Part shown: in pieces, positions 5,833 through 7,927 of the stretch
Layout of the letters: each line of letters starts with the position of its first letter
Position numbering within the stretch: the stretch's first letter is position 1
DNA from: Bacteroidota bacterium
Lineage (GTDB): Bacteria; Bacteroidota; Bacteroidia; Chitinophagales; Chitinophagaceae
Direction: 5' to 3'
Length of the DNA stretch: 7,927 nucleotides
Assembly (NCBI GenBank): GCA_029778965.1
Contig: JAKPBL010000377.1
Span: forward strand, 1 to 7,927
Notes under the pieces: generated by a model
What the model was told of the DNA's origin: nothing
Database searches by the model: none
The model's input: only the letters and a program-made list of their open reading frames with translations
Position numbers and translations under genes: made by a program

Positions 5833-7152
5833 TTATTTCCCCGGCAGGCCTGCCCGGTTGCCAAGCGCCTTCTCCATTTTCATGCTGCGGGAGCCTTTGA
5901 TCAGCAGGTGTGCGTGTCGCAGGCGCTGCGACTGAAGCCAGTCGCCGGCCTCCTCACTGCTGGCCAGTTGGATAAAGGGGTGATCGATCTTCGCGAAGTC
6001 GCCGCCCACGAGCACTACCTGGTTCCACCGGTGCGCTTTTATCAGCGCCACGACCTCCTGGTGTTCGTGCAGGCTGTCCGGCCCCAGTTCGGCCATCGCA
6101 CCCAGTATCAGCACCTTGTTGGCGGCAGGCAAAATGGCGAAGTTTTCAATGGCGGCGCGCATGCTGCTGGGGTTGGCGTTGTAAGCATCGAGGATGACCT
6201 GGTTGGAGTCGATTTCCAGTAGCTGCGACCGGTTATTATCGGGTTTGTATTGTTCAATGGCCTGCACGATGCGGTCGCCGGGTACGTTGAACTGCCTGCC
6301 TACGGCTACGGCTGCCAGGATATTCGGCAGGTTGTAAGCGCCTACCAACTGGCTGTTGATGGTATCGCCCGGCAATCCTTTTGACAGTCCGACCTGCAGG
6401 AAGGGTTCGCTTTTGCGCAGCTCGCCGCAAACCGACAACGCGGCCTCGGGCGAAACCCCTGCGGTGCCATAGGCGACTACGGCGCCGAGGCCTTCGCTCA
6501 TGCTGCGGAGCCAGGGATCGTCGTAGAAGAGAAACCCGGTGCCCTTTACCGACCGCAGGTAATCGAACAATTCACCTTTTCCTTTCCGTACACCTTCCAC
6601 ACCGCCAAACCCTTCGAGGTGGGCCTTGCCGAGATTGGTGATCAATCCGTGCGTGGGCTCGGTATAGCTGCAATACGACTCGATCTCGTGCCGGTGGTTG
6701 GCGCCCATTTCCACCACGGCCATCTGTGCGTCGTCGCCGATCTTCAGCAGGGTGAGCGGTATGCCGATGTGGTTGTTCAGGTTGCCTTCGGTGGTATAGG
6801 TTTTATAGGTAGTGGAGAGAACGGCATGCACCAGCTCTTTGGTGGTTGTTTTGCCATTGCTGCCGGTAATGGCGATAACAGGGATATTGAATTGCCGGCG
6901 ATGGTGCAAGGCAAGCGCCTGCAGGGTCGATAATACATCTGCTACTACAATGGTTCTGTCGCCCTGCGCAAAGCTGGGGTTGTCGATGATGGCATAGGCG
7001 GCGCCGGCATTCAGCGCGTCGCCTGCAAAGGCATTGCCGTTGAAGTGTTCTCCTTTCAGGGCAAAATACAGGTCGCCCGGCGTAAGCTTCCGGGTATCTG
7101 TCTGAATGGAGCGGAACTGTTTGAACAGTTCATAGAGCTGGGGAATGGTCAT
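5833..7152 (-). CDS. murF: UDP-N-acetylmuramoyl-tripeptide--D-alanyl-D-alanine ligase
   Basis: A 439-residue Mur ligase that adds D-Ala-D-Ala to the UDP-MurNAc-tripeptide using ATP, the last cytoplasmic step in building the peptidoglycan pentapeptide precursor. The N-terminal MurF-type substrate domain shows TDTRKLTPGDLYFALKGE (18-35). The P-loop is ITGSNGKTTTKEL (95-107). The central domain has NNHIGIPLTLL (126-136), VEMGANHRHEI (147-157) and TNLGKAHLEGFG (172-183). The lysine-rich RKGKGELF (189-196) probably holds the lysine that is carbamylated in Mur ligases. The C-terminal domain has YNANPSSM (324-331), LGAMAELG (350-357, where LGDM-ELG is more usual) and KGSRSMKME (419-427). The order and length are those of MurF rather than MurC, MurD or MurE. 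The ATG at 7152 is needed to keep the N-terminal domain whole. No other mur genes are in the window. Confidence 0.97.
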   Translation of the reverse strand: MTIPQLYELFKQFRSIQTDTRKLTPGDLYFALKGEHFNGNAFAGDALNAGAAYAIIDNPSFAQGDRTIVVADVLSTLQALALHHRRQFNIPVIAITGSNGKTTTKELVHAVLSTTYKTYTTEGNLNNHIGIPLTLLKIGDDAQMAVVEMGANHRHEIESYCSYTEPTHGLITNLGKAHLEGFGGVEGVRKGKGELFDYLRSVKGTGFLFYDDPWLRSMSEGLGAVVAYGTAGVSPEAALSVCGELRKSEPFLQVGLSKGLPGDTINSQLVGAYNLPNILAAVAVGRQFNVPGDRIVQAIEQYKPDNNRSQLLEIDSNQVILDAYNANPSSMRAAIENFAILPAANKVLILGAMAELGPDSLHEHQEVVALIKAHRWNQVVLVGGDFAKIDHPFIQLASSEEAGDWLQSQRLRHAHLLIKGSRSMKMEKALGNRAGLPGK

Positions 7153-7156
7153 GAAG

Positions 7157-7164
7157 CAAAAATA
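7157..7164 (-). promoter_or_regulatory. Bacteroidota -7 box (TATTTTTG) directly before murF
   Basis: On the minus strand TATTTTTG fits TAnnTTTG exactly, with a TTTC at 7182-7185 as a plausible -33 element 17 bases upstream. Only four bases (CTTC) separate the box from the murF ATG. Transcription would then start at or within a few bases of the start codon, giving a leaderless or nearly leaderless mRNA. Confidence 0.5.
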
Positions 7165-7251
7165 GAGATATGGCTGCTATTGAAACCCGTCAAAATTTGC
7201 GGTGCAGGTTTCGCCATTATACAACAATCCATTTGAGGATTATACGGTTAT

Positions 7252-7638
7252 TCAGCTTTTCTTTTTAGCAGGCTTTCCGGCCAGGCTGTCTTTCTCTACC
7301 CGGAAACGGACGATCTTTTTAATCAACGCCAGCGGCAGCGGTTTATCCAGCGGAAACTGGATAGCCCCTTTGGAGGTTTTATAAGCAGCCAGCTCTTCGG
7401 CAAAATGCGCTATCGGGCCCGGTGTAGGGTAGAAGCCGATATGCTCTTTACCGGTAGCATAATAAACCAGCACTTTGTTTTGTTTAAAAGCAGGCATATT
7501 GTAGCTGATGGTTTCGGTGGCTTTTGGCGCTGCCTGTAGAATGGCCGACCGCAGTTGATCCAGCAGCCGCTGCTTATCGGCCGGCTGTGTGGCGTGGTAT
7601 TCGTCGATGGTGGTGAAGCCGGGATTGTCTTTATTCAT
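7252..7638 (-). CDS. DUF1801 (YdhG-like) domain protein
   Basis: A 128-residue soluble protein started at the ATG at 7638 (MNKDNPGFTTIDEYHA). An in-frame GTG at 7647 would add only three residues and is less likely. The DUF1801 features are the N-terminal IDEYHATQPADKQRLLDQLRS helix region, the core SYNMPAFKQNKVLVYYA, and HIGFYPTPGPI followed by a helix and the KGAIQFPLDKPLP segment. These proteins resemble YdhG and are sometimes annotated as iron chaperones because of a frataxin-like fold; a real function is not established. The C-terminus is lysine-rich (KPAKKKS). There are no membrane segments. It lies upstream of murF on the same strand, separated by 99 bases that contain the murF promoter box, so it is probably its own transcription unit. 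Confidence 0.85.
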   Translation of the reverse strand: MNKDNPGFTTIDEYHATQPADKQRLLDQLRSAILQAAPKATETISYNMPAFKQNKVLVYYATGKEHIGFYPTPGPIAHFAEELAAYKTSKGAIQFPLDKPLPLALIKKIVRFRVEKDSLAGKPAKKKS

Positions 7639-7657
7639 AAAATGCACTTATGTGATG

Positions 7658-7665
7658 TGAAGGTA
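7658..7665 (-). promoter_or_regulatory. Weak -7-like box (TACCTTCA) before the DUF1801 gene
   Basis: The minus-strand TACCTTCA matches four of the six defined bases of TAnnTTTG and ends 19 bases before the ATG at 7638. No -33 element was identified. It is the best candidate in the 41-base gap after the upstream gene, but a poor match. Confidence 0.2.
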
Positions 7666-7679
7666 CTGCCTGCACGCAG

Positions 7680-7927
7680 TCATTTTGGTTTAGAAAGATC
7701 TGCATATATCGCGAGTAGAATATTGTAGTCGTCCTGGATCCATTCACCCGTCATCGCTCCCTGGTAGCGCCTGTTTTTGGCCAGGTAATCCCTGTAAATC
7801 GTATAGGCGGAAAGCGCATTGCTGCTGTCGAAATAAGTTTCCTTCCACGCCGGCGGAACCGATTCAAAAGAATGAATTCCAATGCCGCCGTTATAAATCT
7901 TCACCGGACCCATCGATGCCTGAAAAG
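7680..7927 (-). CDS. Unrecognised protein, C-terminal fragment (cut by window edge)
   Basis: The reading frame is open from the right edge (visible residues begin FQASMGPVKIYNGG) to a TGA at 7680-7682, giving the last 81 residues or so. An ATG at 7913 exists, but the frame continues upstream without a stop, so it is more likely internal. The visible part is soluble-looking and rich in aromatic residues, including PPAWKETYFDSS, IYRDYLAKNRRYQG and EWIQDDYNILLAIYADL, ending SKPK. There is no membrane segment or motif I recognise, and I assign no function. It lies 41 bases upstream of the DUF1801 gene on the same strand and could share a transcript with it. Confidence 0.6.
   Translation of the reverse strand, partial: FQASMGPVKIYNGGIGIHSFESVPPAWKETYFDSSNALSAYTIYRDYLAKNRRYQGAMTGEWIQDDYNILLAIYADLSKPK

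Noticed and set aside
7226..7241. AATCC-N6-GGATT inverted repeat after the DUF1801 gene, considered as its terminator
   Set aside because: The stem is only 5 bp, is AT-containing, and has no proper T run after it on the minus strand, so it is too weak to call.

Overview
The window looks like an ordinary chromosomal stretch from a member of the Bacteroidota, most likely a Chitinophaga/Niastella-type bacterium. The evidence is threefold. Several genes are preceded by the Bacteroidota -7 promoter box TAnnTTTG and lack clear Shine-Dalgarno sequences. The xylose isomerase and xylulokinase are of the Bacteroidota type and in the order xylB-xylA. The base composition is moderately GC-rich. The genus-level guess is inference. 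I see no insertion sequence, CRISPR array, tRNA, rRNA or phage gene, and no intergenic gap exceeds 300 bases.

Layout. (1) Positions 1-1428, minus strand: a two-component system, with a membrane histidine kinase followed 4 bases later by a response regulator that runs off the left edge. (2) Positions 1429-1690: a divergent control region. It holds a 7-bp direct repeat with a 4-bp spacer on the kinase side, an inverted repeat and a perfect TAGGTTTG box on the xylose side, and a terminator-like stem-loop in the presumed xylB leader. (3) Positions 1691-5338, plus strand: a compact sugar operon of xylB (xylulokinase), xylA (xylose isomerase) and a TIM-barrel sugar isomerase/epimerase-like protein with a signal peptide. 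(4) Positions 5340-7152, minus strand: a DUF983 zinc-ribbon membrane protein downstream of murF, the last cytoplasmic enzyme of peptidoglycan precursor synthesis. (5) Positions 7252-7927, minus strand: a small DUF1801 protein and the C-terminal end of an unrecognised protein cut by the right edge.

How it fits together. XylA converts D-xylose to D-xylulose and XylB phosphorylates it to xylulose 5-phosphate for the pentose phosphate pathway. The third gene probably acts on a related sugar outside the cytoplasm. No xylose transporter lies in the window. Whether the divergent two-component system controls the xylose genes cannot be decided from sequence. The shared intergenic region makes it a fair hypothesis, but its direct repeat sits closer to the kinase gene and suggests autoregulation first. 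The xylose operon and the murF-DUF983 pair converge with a single base between their stop codons.

I did not find a clearly new biological system. The most interesting points are the regulatory architecture of 1429-1690, the exported sugar isomerase-like protein in an otherwise cytoplasmic pathway operon, and a probably leaderless murF transcript.
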